DNA from: Bigelowiella natans CCMP2755
Lineage: Eukaryota > Cercozoa > Chlorarachniophyceae
Direction: 5' to 3'
Length of the DNA stretch: 64,000 nucleotides
Assembly (NCBI GenBank): GCA_000320545.1
Contig: ADNK01000421.1
Span: forward strand, 1 to 64,000
Part shown: one piece after another, positions 13,382 through 26,800 of the stretch
How the letters are laid out: every line of letters starts with the position of its first letter
Numbering within the stretch: position 1 is the first letter of the stretch
Made by a program: the position numbers and the translations under genes
Notes under the pieces: generated by a model
The model's database searches: none
The model's input: the letters and a program-made list of their open reading frames with translations, nothing else
What the model was told of the DNA's origin: nothing

Positions 13382-14198
13382 ATGAAAGATAGTGTGTGGA
13401 GTCGGCTGAATCAGGTAGTGTGTGAATGCATCGTTGTGTGGATCCCAACATTATACTAAACGCACCGTTCGCGTGGCTTTCAACATCTGTCCCTCCTCTT
13501 TCCTTTTATTTTCCGGGACACTTTGACGATGGCAACCCACAAACTGAACCGCAATCTGTGTCTTCAACAGCAAGGAACTTACACATACAACTCTCGGAAA
13601 AGGGAGAAAGAGGATGATTCTGCAGCATCTGCGGATGAACGATTATCTGATTTCGAAGCAACCAGGTAGTAGAAGTGAGTGGACTTCAAATGACTTGCAT
13701 ACAGGACCCAAATGCAATGAGTTGCGCATGTCAAAGATTCTTCTTTATCACAGGTACACCCGAGGGCGACGCCAAACAAGACGCAGCAGTTCTGTGAGAA
13801 GGAATACCATATCGTCATCATCATCCACTCCAAGGAGCTTATCACGCTCTGCATCAGTCACACGTACTTATTGTTACACGCACCCTTACACTTATCAGCT
13901 GTGTTTTTTTAGAGAAAGGAGGGAGGGGGGGGAAGGGGGGGGTGGTGATTAACATGGTGCTGTTAAACATGGTGATCCTTGCACAATTAATGCCTCCGCT
14001 CGGTGTAGGAAATGAAGAATTTTGGGAAAGGCTGCATCAGGTAATACTCGATCGATAGTTTATTCCATTGAAGAATGTTCGTATTTATACCTGCTGCTCC
14101 ACAACTTATGATGTTATGTATGATCAGCAATCAACGGTTAATAACAGAATTACGAAGAAAATGGATTACAGGAACAAACAACGGACTCGACGCTTATC

Positions 14199-14283
<85 letters not shown>

Positions 14284-15705
14284 TCTCTTATCGAATACTA
14301 GTGCGTAGATTCAAAGGCCGGTGACATGAACATCACTGACCCTTTGAAACTCCTCTTCCTCTCTTCCAAACTTAGGCGGAGCTCATCCATGAGCTCGCTC
14401 TCAAGTTCAAGAGAAAGACGAACAAGGAACAGCAGCGTGAAGGCAGAAAAAAGGTGGGATACTGCACACTGTTGGCGTCGAGGAGTAAAATGAACTAACG
14501 TCGTCTATTTTCCTCCAACGCTACAGGTCAACCCTGAAAAAACAACCAATAGTGAAGAAAAGGAAGAAGGGCTACTTGCAACGGTCGCGCCATTTTGCAG
14601 ATTTTCAGCCAATGCATCACCTGTTTGAGGTGGAGTTGATTATGCGTAGGCTAAGAATAAAGGCCCTCGAAGACAAGAAGATAAATGACGCAAATGAAGA
14701 AGATGAAGTAGAAACCGAACCGGCTCAACTCAACAGCTCTTTACTCAGTTACGATACTAAAAACACATTGATACGCCTCCTACTCCGATTGGAAAGGTGA
14801 TAAGTGGCCTGTAACAAGCTTCGTTTCTACATCAGGTACTCACGAATTCACGGTAGAGTCTTTTGCACGACGAAAAAGACCTCACAGTGAAGAAAAGCTG
14901 GAAGCTTCTGACGAACATGATAATCTCGGTAGCACCATCAAAAGCGACCAAGCCTATCTTGGCCAACAGCCTGGCCTCATGCTGCAGGATCGTCAGCATT
15001 TATCAACTACTTTCATTTCCGAGCCAGAAACAGCTACTACGAGCCTGGCTACTAGGGTGTCTTCGAAGAAGAAAAGGCCGTGCGGTAACACTGACGAAAG
15101 GCCTCCATCGGTCTCCTTGATGCCATACACTGGCAAGCATCTAAGCTATGGAGAGGTCAAGACTCAGGTCTCGGAATTGCAGAAGCAGCTATCCTCGGTC
15201 ACCACACGTCTCAAGCACGCATCGTTAGCAATAAAAGCGAAAGACTACGATTCAGGGAACCTCGTATTAGGCCAGTTGGAAGCTGGTAAAGACTCGATAC
15301 ACTTGATATAGCATAAGATGAAACCGGATGTGCCTTTTAATTCCCTCTTTGCTTTTTCAGGAAGAAACGCTGCTTTCTATCAAGGTCACGCCAATAGCCA
15401 TGACAATGGCGACCAGAAATTCGGAGTGAGCAACAGAGACGACGAAGTGATGAAGATCGTTCTGGATTTCATCGATGAGGTCAGTCGTATACAATTCATG
15501 CAGTAATGTCCTTCGCGATGATTGCTTAGAATCACAATCGATTTCTCCGTTTGTAGGTCAGTTTAATGGTGTCGCAAGAAAAGAACCAGCTTGCTCCAGC
15601 AGCTCTTGAACCGACATCTCAAGCCATTCGTATTGCAGAGGACTTTATTTGCGTTAAGAAGGTCGTTGTTCGCTGATTTATATTATTTATATATATATGT
15701 ATATA

Positions 15706-15752
<47 letters not shown>

Positions 15753-16457
15753 TTGAATATGAAAAAACTTTGATAATAGTTCTGCGTCATGCTCATTAGC
15801 TGTGTCGTAGAGGGAATCTGTTCATGCTAGTGATTGTGTTGAGATGAGATTCTGTTTGATTTCAGAATCTATAATCATTTCGAATGATAAAAGTTCTCTA
15901 AGTATGAATCACTAATTGTAATGAACAACTCTATCCACTTAGTACGGGTCTCTGAAGTCCCGCTTCCTACAAAGGTTAATTGTGAATGGAACAGTGCGAG
16001 ATAAACGGCTGCTAGGGTACGACATTCGTTTTTCTTTCGCAGATGTCATATCTGCTGTTGTAACGAAGGTGAGAGAATTGTGGTGTTGAGTTATGGTATA
16101 TACTATGCACAGGTATGTCAGTGTGTCGATAGCTGACCTATGGTACTACATTTTTTGTTTTGTTTTTACTTTACGTGAAAGAGTGATCCCAAGGTGTTAG
16201 TAACGTCTTCGTGTTATTTAGGCATCGCTGTGCAGGCAGTAGACCGACTACTTTAGCAAAGACTTTTCTCACCCAGGTATACTTTGCTCAATCTACGCGC
16301 CGCATGCTAGCATGATGTAAGCTGGTGACACTGATAATTTGTTGTTTGTTTGCAGATTCCTCGACACCTTGTTGACGCTTGTGAACCTAGAATAGAGCTC
16401 GAGACCGGGTCCTTTGCAAACTTTTGCTCAGAAGATGCTGCTTATGTGCCATTTTAG
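13382..16457 (+). CDS. Unknown, probably nuclear, coiled-coil protein, multi-exon
   Basis: Starts ATG at 13382; exon 1 is MKDSVWSRLNQ (13382-13414), joined in phase to 13571-13665 and 13754 onward, a basic/serine-rich stretch (RGRRQTRRSSSVRR). A later exon at 14009-14040 repeats the theme (NEEFWERLHQ). Further exons: 14376-14453, 14527-14796, about 14888-15285 (start chosen by phase), 15361-15479, 15557 onward, 15943-16068 and the terminal 16356-16457 ending TAG. The 15.1 kb part (VSELQKQLSSVTTRLKHAS) looks like a coiled coil; 14.5 kb has nuclear-localisation-like KKRKK. I do not recognise the family. The exon near 16221-16275 fits only one phase, and a stop at 15676 could end an alternative form, so the gene may be two transcripts or two genes. 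Confidence 0.5.
14199..14281. repeat. Compound (TA)n(GT)n microsatellite
   Basis: About 55 bases of TA then about 27 of GT, in an intron of the 13382-16457 gene. A (TA)n run at about 15707-15748 lies in a later intron. Confidence 0.95.
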
Positions 16458-17430
16458 TCATTCGCAATTTTAAAGCCAGAATCGAAATGCGTTCAATTAA
16501 TGTTTCGTTCCAGACTAGATAACAATTCTAAACTTTTGCTGGTATTGCATTGCTGATTGCTGCATGACTGTACGTAGTCTGTTTCAACAAACGTGATGTA
16601 CCTGCTATGCTTCCACGCGTGCATTAATTGCACTCTAGCACTGCATGGATGCTCAGCGACAACTCGGCTCCCACGCGCAATGCATGATGCTATAGGATGG
16701 CTAGATCTCATCGAGATGGCTAGATGGCATGCGCAATTTAATGTGTCCATATTATTCCAGCTGTTTATTACAACACGCACATGCTAGCTTGCTAGTAGCC
16801 AGCTAGCACATGCCCAGATGTACACGTAATTTAGTCATAGATCTAGAGATGCCTGCTTGTGCTATTCGCTTCCTTTAACACACAATGCTAGCTAGCTACG
16901 CTATTGGCCCACCTTCTTCACACCGTCTAGATCTAGAGACGTACATCATAACAGATCCACTAGAGATAGGCGACATACTACTAGACTAGCACATGCAGCA
17001 GCTGTGTACATCATCCACACCGCGATGCTTCGCCGATATGCATCGTCATGTTGCATGCCATATTTATGCCTTTAATTTGCAAAGTTGGTGTCACCGGGAA
17101 TATTTTATTAAATATGATTTACAGTTGCAAATTCGAGCCAGCTGGATTCCCTTTTTATCTTTACAATGCTATAATATAGTGACAAGATGTGACATTTTAT
17201 TGGTGCACGCTGTACATGTCGTAACTGCAAACTTTTAATTTACCAGACTGCTTAGATTATTAGGTACCACAAAAATACTCTTGAACAGATATTGTATGAA
17301 CTACGAAAAAAAATATGAAAAAATGTATACGCGTATATTTATAATATACTAAAATATATGTCTGGCATAAATGACCAAAAGAACAGACAATTTCCTGAAC
17401 CCTCTCACAACTATACGTGTATTGTATTTA

Positions 17431-17489
<59 letters not shown>

Positions 17490-17966
17490 AAAGTATGAGG
17501 AAATTAAAATATTTTCCATTCTCTGCTTTTATATTTTCGGTATGGTTTCACTCCAACGGTATTGCATCAGTACTACGTTGCTGTACCGTGGCAAATGTGG
17601 GATTAGTAACAAGGAATGGGGTGGAAGAGAACACAGTACAATTTTATTCAAGTCATCTATCCCCTCGTAAACAGATAAGAAATATCGTGAGTACAACTGC
17701 CAAATTACGTTGACTAAATTTCAAATAACTCTATGACAGGGCGACAAGGACAAACCACCCTCATCAAACAACTAATACTCTCTGATGGATATGTAGAAGA
17801 AAGATTATTTAAAGTAGTAGTAGTAGTTGCAGAATCTATCATGCGCCTAATACTATTCCTCTAGCTTATCATTTAAAAGTATTTAATAGTCGAGGTCGAT
17901 GCGTATTTTATGTTACACTTTAGGTTCTCTTTTATTCGGTGTAATCCTCCTCCTCCTCTGTTCCCT
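16458..17966. other. Convergent intergenic interval with CTAG tract and long (TA)n
   Basis: Between two gene 3' ends. The stretch 16600-17000 is dense in gctagctagc, tctagatctaga and gcatgc words. 17230-17490 is AT-rich with (TA)n at about 17438-17486. 17495-17830 has open frames with good splice-like borders but no assigned gene (see findings). Confidence 0.6.
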
Positions 17967-19410
17967 CTAATTCTCGGCAGGGTGGTTTGGAACGCTAATA
18001 CGAAGTCTCTTGTGGGCCCAAGAGATGGATACCCTTCCAGACTTTTTCGGACCTTGAATATTTTAAAAACATCACAGTCATTCACCTTGCACTAGTAGTT
18101 TCAATGTTGTGGTATCCCCTGCCTCCCCCGCCTTCCCGCAAGTATTACATGTGACGTTTACGTGTGCGGGTTCATAATGTAAGCATATCATATACAATAT
18201 ATATATATATATATATATATATACTAAATGTATATAATAAATTTCCATAGAGTCTATGAAATTATTTTCAATATTGTCTCGCACAAATGAAAGGATAATC
18301 GATCACATACCAGCGAGCACATCTAGACCTAGGATCATGTCAGGCATCCTGCCCTCTTCCGTAACTTTAGCGAATTCTTTAATCGTCTCGATATCCATGC
18401 GGTCCATCACGGCGAATCGACGTCGCTCAGTCTGGATCTCCCCTGATTCCGAGGAAAACTCTAACTGTGCATAAATAGCGTCGCAACTGTTTGGCTGTGA
18501 ACCAACTCCTCCACCTCCCATGGCACCCAGAGCTACTTGCTGATCCACGTCCTCCATGTCATCGGCGATACATTTCGTGAAGCGAGCAGCGAAATCAGGG
18601 CTTACAACCGTCTTTAGATGCGACGTTGAGACAACGGCAAAAGCCTTAATACAAACATCATTGAATCTTTGTTATTCGTTATTGTAAAGTTGGTAATTTT
18701 AGTGCACCACTTCAATAGCGTACATCATTAGAATATAATAGACCTCTTCAAGATCGCCATGGAGTTGCATGAGTCCCTCTGGCGTTACCCTGGGATCTTT
18801 CCTCAAAAATGTCTTGATTATTGCGGGGCGGGCGGCAAATTCAAGAGGAAGATCAACCAACACACCGCCCTCTATCGACGGATTATGGCGGAGAAGCGAA
18901 CCGGGCTCGAAAAAGTTTGCCGTATTCTTTTTGAAATCAATGTCAAGATCGTACTGCGAAAGGAACTCTGAGTCGAGGATTCCGTCTACTGGTAGCTGAG
19001 CGAGATTATCGATACTATCATCATCAAGGAGAGGGGCAATCGCATCTGGTGAAGCCGGGGTAACAGCTGCATCACCGAATGGATGACCACCATGGAACAA
19101 CTTCTTGGATGCAACCAATGTGCGCACGTTGTGCTTGCGCCCGGTATCAAGAATGAAAGATGCCCTGAAAATAATAACAATATCATGTTTGGATCAAGGC
19201 TTACTAGCGATAATAATTCTAGGCGCAAAGAATATATATTTTGAATTTTCAGTTACTCTTTCTCAAGCGGCTTGTTCTTCCTCAAGGCCATTTTGATCAC
19301 GCAAGCTGCTAGATCGTGGAAATCATCCGGTATTTCTGAGTTTGAAACAAACTATTTTTCAGGAACAGATGTAGATAGAATTGAAAATAGATAAAGATGA
19401 AATTAAAAGA

Positions 19411-19450
<40 letters not shown>

Positions 19451-21022
19451 ACTCTGACCACCAGTCTTCACTCAACCCCCTCTTCAATTAAAATAAGGTC
19501 AGCACCTGGTGGGCAAGCGACAAGCTGTGCTTCTGCCACAAAACCGTCTTTTGCTGACCACGATTCTAGTCGTCGCTGCTCCTTCTCCTTCTCCTTGAGA
19601 ATTTCAGATTCGAATTTGATCGTTGTAACCTTGATAGGAGTTCCAACAACGTAGGAGGGCAGCCATCCCTCCTCGGTATATTTGGGACCAGAGGTGGTTC
19701 CCGTTCCTGTAGGAAATGCTGAATCGCTGTAGTGTCCAAAGCGACCTAGATAACCAAATATGAAAGGATGATTCTGGCATCAATTTACTGCGAAGATATT
19801 GAAAGATGCGTTCCCCTATTAAGCCATATAATATTTCCATTTCGAACCTGGTGCTTCATCACTTTGCTTCCCGTCTTTGGACCAATCCCTCTGAGAGGAA
19901 AATCCTTGATCTCCACGGTTAGTCTTGTGTCCGTTCCTGTCAAGCACGTTCTCCATATCATTTGCTCCTCCTCCCATCACACGACGCCGCAACTCTTCCT
20001 GAAACACCAATCCAAATTAACTAAAGCCGTTTGTGTTTCAAGTTGCTCTGAGGGTCAGTAGCGGAAAATATTATCATCTTATTTCGAAATTAAGGTAGGA
20101 ACGTCATGATTGATTGTGTCTACGCGATATAAGTGATGTTATTACAGGGCTCATGCCGTTTCCAAGGACTGGCCCGCTAGACACGTTTGTTTGACTACTG
20201 CTTTTTGTCTCAGGCTGTTGCCTCTGCTCTACTTGGAGCTTCTTGAAAGTTTGTTTGGGAGCGAACGCAGAAGCAGAATAGACACGGTCTTTACGTAGCC
20301 CACGATTGATGTCATTGGGTACTTTGATGACGAAGTCCTGCCATTGAAAAGTAGCTGGAGGTCTTGATTTAGCGGTTTCCTCAGAACTGCGACTTCTTGA
20401 TGAATATTTTCGAGTCAGACGTGCCACTTCGTCCACTACAATGCCAAGAAGATCCTAGTGAATATTAAAGAAGGGTTAAATAAACTATTGAGGGCACAAG
20501 TGTTACAGGGAGATATTTTCGACTGATTGCGAAGCACTGATCGTCGGATACCAGGCGCATCAGAAAGTAAGTTTTCCACGGGAAGAAAAATTACAGCAAA
20601 ATTGTGTGAATGTTGTATGGTAGAGAAAAACTGTCGTGATTGTGGGACAGGCGAAGTGGAAATACCCACAATTTTGTGAAACTGCTCAATGAAAAGATCA
20701 TCACCTCATCCGAAAGACCCTCTTTATTAATCCTTAAGCGACGAAGTTCCTCTTGGATATCCTCCACCGGTTTTCGTTTCCAGTATTCCATAATATGAAA
20801 TTTGTCATTTGCTGGCTTAGAATCCAAGTTCCGAAGGTCCACTTTGGCCATTGGACGAAGAATCCGCCTCTGTGACCTTCCAATCTTTTGCATGGGCGCA
20901 ACATTGGACCTTATTTTTACGCGAGGGTCTAGATGAAGGGCTGGCCTTAAGGAAGTGAGAAAAATTGCTAGAAATCCTGCGAGAACGAGGGTGGAACTGA
21001 GCAGAGCAGTGTTGGGCGCCAT
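17967..21022 (-). CDS. Membrane-anchored retropepsin-like aspartyl protease homologue, 656 aa
   Basis: Nine exons join with perfect phase and total exactly 657 codons: 21022-20705, 20454-20146, 19998-19848, 19745-19506, 19335-19257, 19164-18744, 18644-18311, 18118-18086, 18052-17967. The N-terminus is a hydrophobic anchor or signal (ALLSSTLVLAGFLAIFLTS, about residues 6-24). Residues 25-340 are basic and glutamine-rich, probably disordered. About residue 370 begins FILDTGRKHN, the retropepsin D-T-G catalytic loop (Asp about 372). It is followed by GILDSEFLSQYDLDIDF (about 427), matching the G-hydrophobic-hydrophobic-G/D turn of algal and plant retropepsin-like proteins. A second turn, MILGLDVLAG, sits at about 608-617 but its half lacks a second DTG. 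Role unknown; proteolysis is an inference. (AC)n lies in intron 4. The last two exons are the least certain. The family is cellular and no integrase or reverse transcriptase is nearby. Confidence 0.75.
19407..19449. repeat. (AC)n microsatellite in retropepsin-like gene intron
   Basis: Interrupted only near its start; lies in the intron between 19506 and 19335. Confidence 0.9.
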
Positions 21023-22429
21023 GCTGCCTAGGTGTGACGGAAGTAAGTTTTTCCAAAATCTGTTATTCTTTTCAGATAAGAAGATGTTCAAATCAAACAC
21101 ATAATTTATTAATTTTGGTCGTAATGAGCAACTCCATCAAGTCGCCAAAAAAATTCAGATTCTATTCCTGTTTGCTGATGTTCTACTTTTGACTTCCGTA
21201 ATCTCTCCCCAGTTTCAAGTCCCGAGTATCGATACCAAAACCAATAGAATTTTAAAATGTGCACCTTTTCTTGGAAATTAAAAATTGAAATTTTTTGACG
21301 TAGGAAAAAAATAACGATAGTATGATACTGTGTATATATTCTTAAGTCTGAAATTGAGATATGGGGGGGTTTGAGAGCATTTGCCAGGAGAGTTCACACA
21401 GGACGAATAAGAGAGAAGCAACTTCCGAAAGTAGAGCATCTCCATCAAAGCAGGAAAAATATTTGAAGTTTTAATCCTCTATTAAGTGCTATGAGACAAG
21501 ATCTCAGGACTGTTCTAAGCAGAAAACATCAAAATAAAATGAACGCCTGCAGTCTTGAAACTCTGAAGATTGTGTGCAGATATTAAACGTGAAAAGCAAC
21601 CAGTACATAACGTATTGATTACATATTCCTTGTCGTTAATGAGATTAGTAGGAGTTTTCCTTCTAAATCTAAAGATACCAAACGAGATCCAAGAGAAATA
21701 CAACTCGCACAGTGTCTACACTTTTCGCGCCAATATTTCCTAATTTGACAGAGAGCAATCGTCATGGAAAACACCTGAAAGACAACAATTTTTCTGTGGA
21801 AAAGATGTGCAAACGACTATGGTACCTCGTAATTGATGACGTTAAATTGACATGAGGATTCAGAGGAATTTCATCCTTTCGAATGAACATTAAGATAAAT
21901 ATAGCCTGCAACTATAAGAATGAAATACGCAACTGTGCTACGGTTACCATGGTACCTCTTACACCCCCCCCGTAGACAGGCATCGTAGCCAGGAAAACTT
22001 CCAAAAATTTGAAAACAGTGCAAAGTTTTGGCTTTTTTGCAGGTGACTTGAAAAATTTGCCAACTGAGCAGGGGCGCTTACTGTTTTTCACTGATCTTTT
22101 CGGCCATCTCATGCACAACGAAATCACTTCTTCAACACTTTGGAAATGCAGTTTTTCATCATTGTTCATTATTCATTGTTCCTTCTTTCAACCCTTTCGG
22201 ATCAAGCAATCAAAGCAATTGAATCAAAGCACATTCGTTTGAGTTTTCTTGGCAAATGGAGATGAGACGAGTGTGTCAGCCTGTCCCATGACCCTTTCAA
22301 CCTCTCCAACGGAACATCTTCTTTCCTTTTTTCTTTCTTTCTGTCTTCAACCGCTCCAACGAAAGCACTTCCCTCTTTCTTTCTTTCCACCAGAGTGAGC
22401 TGATCCTGTTGTTTTGGCTTGTCTGAGTG

Positions 22430-22465
<36 letters not shown>

Positions 22466-23813
22466 GGGCGAATCAGCAGACTCTGAAAATCCTTTCTGAC
22501 CCCCTTTTGGAATTCTGGAATTGCTCATCTGGTGCACTTTGCGTTCACGCACTCACCTCGAGCGCTGCTGCCAACCAACAATGCAAGCACTTGCTGCTGC
22601 ACGAAGTTTCGTTCAAGGTCCAGCTGGCTCGCTGGAGGTGCGAACGTTCCAGCATTGCCAGATTGGACAATGGACACAGGAATCCTGCATGTGGAACATG
22701 CACGCAGCATGGCATTCCCTGCTAGCCTGTCCACAATTTGGAGGCTCCAGTGGTGCACCAACCTGCACACCTGCTGGCCTGGCTAGCTGGTGAGGCAAAA
22801 AACAGCACCAGTGGTGGACGTGTGCAACGATGCGTTACTCTGTTTGCTGACTGTGCACACAACTCTGAAGATGTCCAGGCTGTGAAAACCTGCCTAGCTA
22901 GCTAGCTAGCTGGCTAGCTGGCTAGCTGGGCGGTCAGGCCAACCGGGTGCGATGTGCGTTGCCGGGTCGATCATTGCGTGCACAGCTAGCAGACATGTCA
23001 GTGTGGCAATGCGTGATTGGCTCGTGCTGCTCAAGTTAGGCACACTGGCATGCGTGGCGCACATCGTCGCGATGCATCGTCTAGATCGTGTCGATCACCG
23101 CTAGACCGCCTGCCGCACCATCTAGCCATCTCGACCCAGCTAGCCAGACTAGCAAATCTGCACGTTCCAGCGTTGGCGGTCGCCATCGAGCTGGCGAGCG
23201 CGCAGAGCTAGAGTGCCAGGCTAGCACGGCTAGACGGCCTGCTGCTACTAGCTAGCTAGCCCGCCGGCACCACGATTCTGCATCAATGCGAATTGATGGT
23301 GCTTGTTCAAATGTTGGAAAGGCGTGCGCCGCGTGCTTGCCTCAAGCTTGTGCCTGGCTAGCGGATCCACTAGTGGTCACAATACGCTGCTGCTGCAAAG
23401 GCAAAAGAGCTTTCGTTGTGACAGTTTGGTCTCCGTGTTTTTGCACGTGTCTCTAGCTAGCTAGATCTAGACAAGGGATCTAGACATGCACGTTCACACC
23501 AATCAAAAGACATCAGACATCGACCATCTACCGACTGTTTCTAATCATCTGCAACATGGAACATGTCATCGAAGAATGTATCCACATGCTCAAGCAAACG
23601 GCTCTCATCTGTCCTCATTCTCACCAAAGTTGATGTTTCTCCCACACGAAATTTCATCAACAGATGGTATCTGAAAATTGTTATGAAAAGAATAATCAAG
23701 GCGCGCGAGTGGAATTGTGGAATTCAAGGCGTCATGTTCACACCTTGGAGGGAGAAAAAGTGCCATTCTAACCGAAGTAATGGTCGATAGTTTCTGCAAA
23801 TTCACATATTATT
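21023..23813. other. Tandem intergenic interval; CTAG tract at 22790-23490
   Basis: Between the start of the retropepsin-like gene and the 3' end of the AP-5 beta-like gene. 21023-22250 is AT-rich with no convincing exon. 22280-22400 holds an imperfect direct repeat (ttcaacc-ctccaac followed by T/C-rich filler). (CA)n lies near 22430-22465. 22550-23490 is palindrome-rich with about 25 CTAG words by eye in 22860-23480. No gene recognised. Confidence 0.65.
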
Positions 23814-26800
23814 TCAATTAAAGTTAAGAGACCAAAAAGTATAACAGCATACCTCAGTTGAAACGTCATATTGAGTTGATTCTGCCTCATCATCACCTCT
23901 TCTCTCATACCAGTAGTATCTTTCACCAGATAGTTTTGTTGAATATTGCATGTCACTTGAAGACGGTCTGGGTTTGAACGTTGCATGCCTCACCAAATAC
24001 GAACGAAGATACAACTTAATCCGCTCAATTACCCTCTTTTTAGGAAGGATTAACAGCTTCACGGATTCAGCTCCGCCTACACTCCTTTTCGGTGTATTAT
24101 GCGGAGCTGCCGCCACAGATTTGCTGCTTCGACTGCCGTTCTTGTCTCCTCCCGGAGGATATCCGAAATTTATTCCCCGCAAAATATTCTTCCATAGAAG
24201 CTGGAACAGTATGCTTCGCAGCAGGGTGTCGGTGTCCCGTCCAAGTAAAGTTCTTGGCAGTGATGATGTGCCTTCTTTCTTGCCTTTCCTGTGGCTTACG
24301 CGAGACCGGTCCAAATCTTCCCCACGCACGAGTTTCTTCCGTTCCCATGCCCTTCTTACGCTTGGTTCCCAGGATCTTCTGAAAGATGGGGAGATAGGAA
24401 TCGGCAGTAGTAGATCTGCAAACTTAATTGACAAGGGTTCTAAAGAGCCTCTGCATGTATTCCCAGCCTCATCGTTAAATAGTATTGTCGTTCGAAAGCT
24501 CGACGGTGCAGGGAATCTTGGTGTCAACGCCACAGTGAATCTGTACACGAATGGAAATCGTGCATAAGCCTTAGCAGCTGCAACTGCAGCTGAGTTTTTC
24601 TCACTTGTGCTATGATGATGATGATGATGACGACGATGATGGTGATGACCGGAAGTAATATCAATCGGACGCCGTCTCAGATACGGTAGAGTGATAGGGC
24701 GGAGAGGCGAATAATTCTGTGTTGCGTGCAGCTGAACCATAACGCCGAACATCTGTTGTGGAAACGATGAGAAGAAGAGCTTCGATGGGTTGTTGATGTT
24801 GCTATCTGCTGTCTTCAAATCGTCTCCTCCTCCTCCCATTCCGAATAACACAGGTCCTCTAGAGGAATACTTCCCACCACCTTTTCTCTCTCTCGTGGAA
24901 AAAGAAGAGGAAGAAGACACAGCGACCGCCTTTAACTCCCCCCCCCCCCTTTTCTTCTCTGCAGAGCTACTACTAATCCCTAAATCGGAGGAGTGTGCTT
25001 GGTTGACTCCGCTATTAGAGGCGAACATCTTGCTTGATTCCAGGTCGTAGAAGATGTAGTACTCTAACAGTAGACGCAAGTGTGGGTGCTCCGCATACGT
25101 TGCCTCTCCGTTTGCATCTATATCCTCCTCCCTTGCCTCCAGCAGCCGTGCATAATCATTCAGCAGCGCCACCGCTCGGAGCTTGATCGAAGTTCGTCCT
25201 GGTTTGTGGGTGCTTGACACCGCCCCTCTTTTATCAGACTTTACTGAGGAAGACTTGGAAGATGGGGAGGACGAGGACGGGGACGCTTCTGTAGTGGCTT
25301 TCGAAGAAGAAGAAGAAGAAGAAGAAGAAGAAGGAGAAGAAGAAGAAGGAATAACAGAGGATGATGATGCCGACTGTAATGATGACGCAGCAACACCGCT
25401 ACCACTACCACCACTGTTGCTACTCTTTGCTACTGCTTTGGAATCGCTCCGGCCGCTTATCCTAGTGTCTTCAATAATGGTGGGTATTAGATCGAAGCCT
25501 ACTCTCATCGTATAGTCGTAGAAGAAGGCGCCATCGTCGTCAGAAACACAAGCACCACTTTTATTTCTCGTGCTGCTGCTGCTGCTGCTGCTACTGCTTC
25601 TGCCCTCGTTAGACTCATCATCACCCGGGTTGTGATCCAAAACTCCAAATGGGGATTTATAGCCAGGTCGCGCAACCACCGGAGCAATCTTGATGATCTG
25701 GCTGGTGTGGGCATGATACAGAAATTGTAGCTTGGGATACTCAACGCTTAGGCCGTGGTCTCCAACCTGCATCATCGTGTTGCTGCTGCTGCTGCTGCTG
25801 CTGGAGGGGCTGGTGGTACTTCTGCCGCTGCTCAATCGTGCGAAGTTCATTGGGAAGATGATGGCGGCAATGTGCGACAACGGGCAGCAATTGAGAAGGC
25901 CAAAGTACATCCCAGCTCTATCCCGCACATCGGTATCCGTGTGAAAGGACGCTACCCGCCCAAGCACCTCGACTAACTTGCACTTGGGGGCGATTTGGGA
26001 TTTGTTACCAAGAGTCCCCGGAGTCACCATGAGGGAACGGCACACCTCCAACAGCGCTTGGCCTGACCTCCATCCCGACAACGCAAGGGGGGACTGCACG
26101 TAGCTTTCAAGCACTTTGAGAGCAGCGGCTGCCACCTTGTGTATGGGAGGTGCGTACTGATGATCGTACTCATGATGACGACGATGATCACGGTGTGCAA
26201 GCGTTGGTGGTATTGTTAATGGCGACGATGGTGATGATTTAGCGACATCGTCACCATAGCTTTTCCTAGTCACAGCGCGTACAATAAGAGGGAAAAACCT
26301 TCTCAGCCACAATGGGTTAAGAATAGTTTTTGCTTCAGTCCTACTGCTGCTACTACTACTACTACTACTACTACTACTTGTTGTTGTTGTTGTTGTTGAG
26401 CTGGAATGTGGATTTCGCCTTGTCTGCCTCTTCGTAGCGGTTTTGGAGCTGCTATTCGTCATCACAGCTGGTGGGTCGTCATTCCCCTTTTTGCTCCCCC
26501 CCCTGCCCATCATCTGACCGCTCTTTGCACTACTTGAAGAAGATTCACGTGTCTTCTCGTCTCTGCGTCCGTGCGTCATCGGTTTCGTCTTCATCTTCTT
26601 ATTCTCCTCCCCCCCCCCCCTCCCCAGCTTGTTCCTCTTCGCCTTCTTTCTGTCATTGATGATTATTGTACGAACGACCTCAAACAGAAACTCCGCCCCA
26701 AGAATGGCCACAACCGAGGCCCTTGGTGATTCCGTGATCGGAACGCATGGGGACCTGCCATAGCTACTACTACGTGGTCGTCGTCGCCGTTCTCCTCCTA

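Noticed and set aside
19468-19505. In-frame continuation to a TGA at 19468 as the end of a separate upstream gene
   Set aside because: Splicing at 19506 joins in phase to 19335 and gives nine exons summing to a whole number of codons, so one gene is favoured over two.
22420-22800. Overlapping frames of 60-100 aa on both strands
   Set aside because: Overlapping in several frames, no splice logic, and within a palindrome-rich tract where open frames arise from CTAG and TGCA words.
23950-25515. Several long plus-strand frames (205, 96, 86, 110 aa)
   Set aside because: They lie opposite the 1251-codon AP-5 beta exon and consist of reverse images of its Ser and Gly runs.
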